This document shows positions 45,496 through 46,446 of a stretch of DNA of 46,446 nt, piece by piece. This stretch comes from an uncultured Armatimonadota bacterium (GTDB lineage Bacteria; Armatimonadota; Fimbriimonadia; Fimbriimonadales; Fimbriimonadaceae). The first letter of the stretch is position 1. Every line of letters begins with the position of its first letter. A program made the position numbers and the translations under genes. The stretch spans positions 1 through 46,446 of the forward strand of contig CAILEM010000121.1 of the NCBI GenBank assembly GCA_903833215.1. The letters run 5' to 3'. The notes under the pieces are model-generated. The model was given only the letters and a program-made list of their open reading frames with translations. It was not told where the DNA came from and searched no databases.

Positions 45496-46262
45496 GTTTT
45501 GCCTGTATATGTGCTTGGAGTTGAGCCTAGTTCTCTTCGGAACATTGCGATGAAGGCGCTTGGGGAACTGTATCCCAAGTGGAATGCCACATAGGCAGTG
45601 GTCTCTCCCCTCAAAAGCTGATCAAGCCCGGTCAAGAGCTTTCGCCGACGTATCCATTGCCCAAGGGTCATTCCGGTTTCGGTCAAGAAGATCCTTTCTA
45701 AGGTCCGACGACTGACTCCGCAGTCCCTCATATCGTGTTTCCAATCGCTATTGAAAGCGTCAAGCTTCTCCAGCGCTAGCGCGAACTTCAGTGCAACCTC
45801 CGATTGCGGATAGGGCAGTTGGAGGGGGACGGTTTCAATCGCTTCAATTTCATCCTCTATCAGCGCAGAGAGGTGTCTGTGATGGGGCACATTCGACTCA
45901 AGCGCGCCAATCTGGATGGTTCGGACGATGAGTTCACGAAGCAAGCTCGATACACTCACGACGGCACATTGGCTGCGGTCAAACTTGGCTGATTGGGCCT
46001 CTTGCTTTCGCAAGTAGATCATCCTCAGCGCCGTTTGACCAGACATCTCAAGCCAGTGGCGCGTATTGGCAGGCAGCCAAACGGCCCTATGCGGTGGCAC
46101 GACCCAAGTGCCCAAATCGGTCTTAACCGTAAGTACTCCACGAATGGCATAAACCAACTGGTCCCAAACTTCGGAGGTCGGGGGCTTATGGGACGGGATG
46201 CTAAAGGTGACACCGTAACTTCGAACAAGCACACCGTCATCGAGTTGTCGTAATTGCGACAT
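45492..46262 (-). CDS. AraC-family transcriptional regulator with cupin domain
   Basis: Product of 256 residues. Residues about 5-105 are a cupin-like sensor domain (YAIRGVLTVKTDLGTWVVPPHRAVWLPANTRHWLEM), as in the 'AraC_binding' family that often controls efflux or adjacent genes. Residues about 160-255 are the two-helix-turn-helix DNA-binding domain: SRRTLERIFLTETGMTLGQW, then VAFHLGYSSPSAFIAMFRRELGSTPSTY. The start is ATG 46262; a TTG at 46265 is possible. The gene is transcribed away from the right-hand repeat. Its targets are unknown; the neighbouring channel is not divergent but convergent. Confidence 0.9.
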   Translation of the reverse strand: MSQLRQLDDGVLVRSYGVTFSIPSHKPPTSEVWDQLVYAIRGVLTVKTDLGTWVVPPHRAVWLPANTRHWLEMSGQTALRMIYLRKQEAQSAKFDRSQCAVVSVSSLLRELIVRTIQIGALESNVPHHRHLSALIEDEIEAIETVPLQLPYPQSEVALKFALALEKLDAFNSDWKHDMRDCGVSRRTLERIFLTETGMTLGQWIRRRKLLTGLDQLLRGETTAYVAFHLGYSSPSAFIAMFRRELGSTPSTYTGKT

Positions 46263-46305
46263 CAATTGGCGTTATACCGTTATCACGTCAGACGCTGATT
46301 CGCCG

Positions 46306-46446
46306 CGCATAGCCTCATCTATTTTCGCACCGAAATCTAGTCGTTGCCTCACATAAGAATCGCACCGTAATTCCGGCTTAGAACGGAGGTGCGATGATGG
46401 CAATCGATGCTAGGAACGAGTTGATGCGGGCTGCTTCGGATCGATA
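46306..46446 (+). mobile_element. End of a repeated (probably IS) element, right copy
   Basis: Exact inverted copy of bases 1-140 plus one base. It holds TTGCCT (46344-46349), then CGTAAT (46366-46371) with a 16-bp spacer, a GGAGG at 46385-46389 and a gene start at 46397. TCGCACCG occurs twice within it (46326 and 46360 regions). The outer boundary near 46305/46306 is probably the end of the element. Confidence 0.6.
46397..46446 (+). CDS. Truncated gene start, possible transposase N-terminus (right copy)
   Basis: Partial gene running off the right edge, identical to that at 49-1 on the minus strand. ATG 46397 lies seven bases after GGAGG (ATG 46394 is alternative). The visible MAIDARNELMRAASDR continues with TA, compatible with Tyr, giving an AxDRY pattern. 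The resemblance to N-termini of integrase-type transposases is suggestive, not proof. Confidence 0.35.
   Translation, partial: MAIDARNELMRAASDR

Noticed and set aside
1-46446. CRISPR arrays, prophage or a restriction/defence island
   Set aside because: No regularly spaced direct repeats, phage structural genes or nuclease/methylase genes were seen; hipBA is the only toxin-antitoxin locus found.

Overview
The window looks like a chromosomal contig from a bacterium of the Armatimonadota, probably Fimbriimonadia-like. This is inferred from style only: a lone secreted pseudopilin with the N-terminus [15 protein letters not shown] followed by [12 protein letters not shown], many GTG/TTG starts, many small secreted hydrolases, moderate GC, and few long operons. 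No 16S rRNA is present to confirm it. Both ends of the window are the same 140 bp in inverted orientation. Each copy carries a promoter-like region, a ribosome binding site and the first codons of a gene, so the contig is most likely bounded by two copies of one mobile element that the assembly could not cross.

Layout. 0.2-2.4 kb: ribosomal proteins L33 and L32, a terminator, and the DNA repair gene recN. 2.4-4.4 kb: a REP-like inverted pair, a membrane protein, an esterase, tRNA-Gln(CTG), then about 570 bp without a protein gene but dense in perfect and near-perfect hairpins (candidate structured RNA). 4.4-11.6 kb: an SGNH hydrolase with a discoidin domain, a GntR/LacI-type hybrid regulator, a pseudopilin, a small lipoprotein, a sulfotransferase and a GH20 hexosaminidase. 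Three of these transcription units carry the same 12-bp palindrome (TTCTATATAGAA or one base different) 21-55 bp before the start codon, which suggests a local regulon of the regulator at 5660-6739. 11.6-20.3 kb: esterase, M1 aminopeptidase, YeiH-type transporter, ASCH protein, hydrolase, lgt, and a sarcosine-oxidase-like flavoenzyme. 20.3-28.5 kb: envelope and carbohydrate genes, including a large secreted protein, a nucleotidyltransferase fused to a degenerate phosphomannomutase, a DUF4015-type hydrolase, and two tandem polysaccharide deacetylase lipoproteins. 28.5-34.9 kb: metabolic genes (MBL hydrolase, DUF1015, polyprenyl synthase, acetamidase/formamidase, MDR oxidoreductase, TraB/GumN). 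34.9-36.6 kb: a hipBA toxin-antitoxin operon with three perfect palindromic operators about 50 bp apart. 36.6-40 kb: araA and glnS; glnS appears to start at an ATT codon. 40-46.3 kb: a GRDP-like/TIGR04222-like fusion with a Cys/Gly tail, a Tat-exported GH116 enzyme, a MITE-like element, a TMEM175-type channel and an AraC regulator.

Together the genes suggest an aerobic or microaerobic heterotroph that degrades complex glycans outside the cytoplasm (GH20, GH116, esterases, deacetylases, arabinose isomerase), with regulation by dedicated sugar-responsive factors. The items most worth testing are the TTCTATATAGAA regulon, the structured RNA beside tRNA-Gln, the triple hip operator, the ATT start of glnS and the mobile-element ends.
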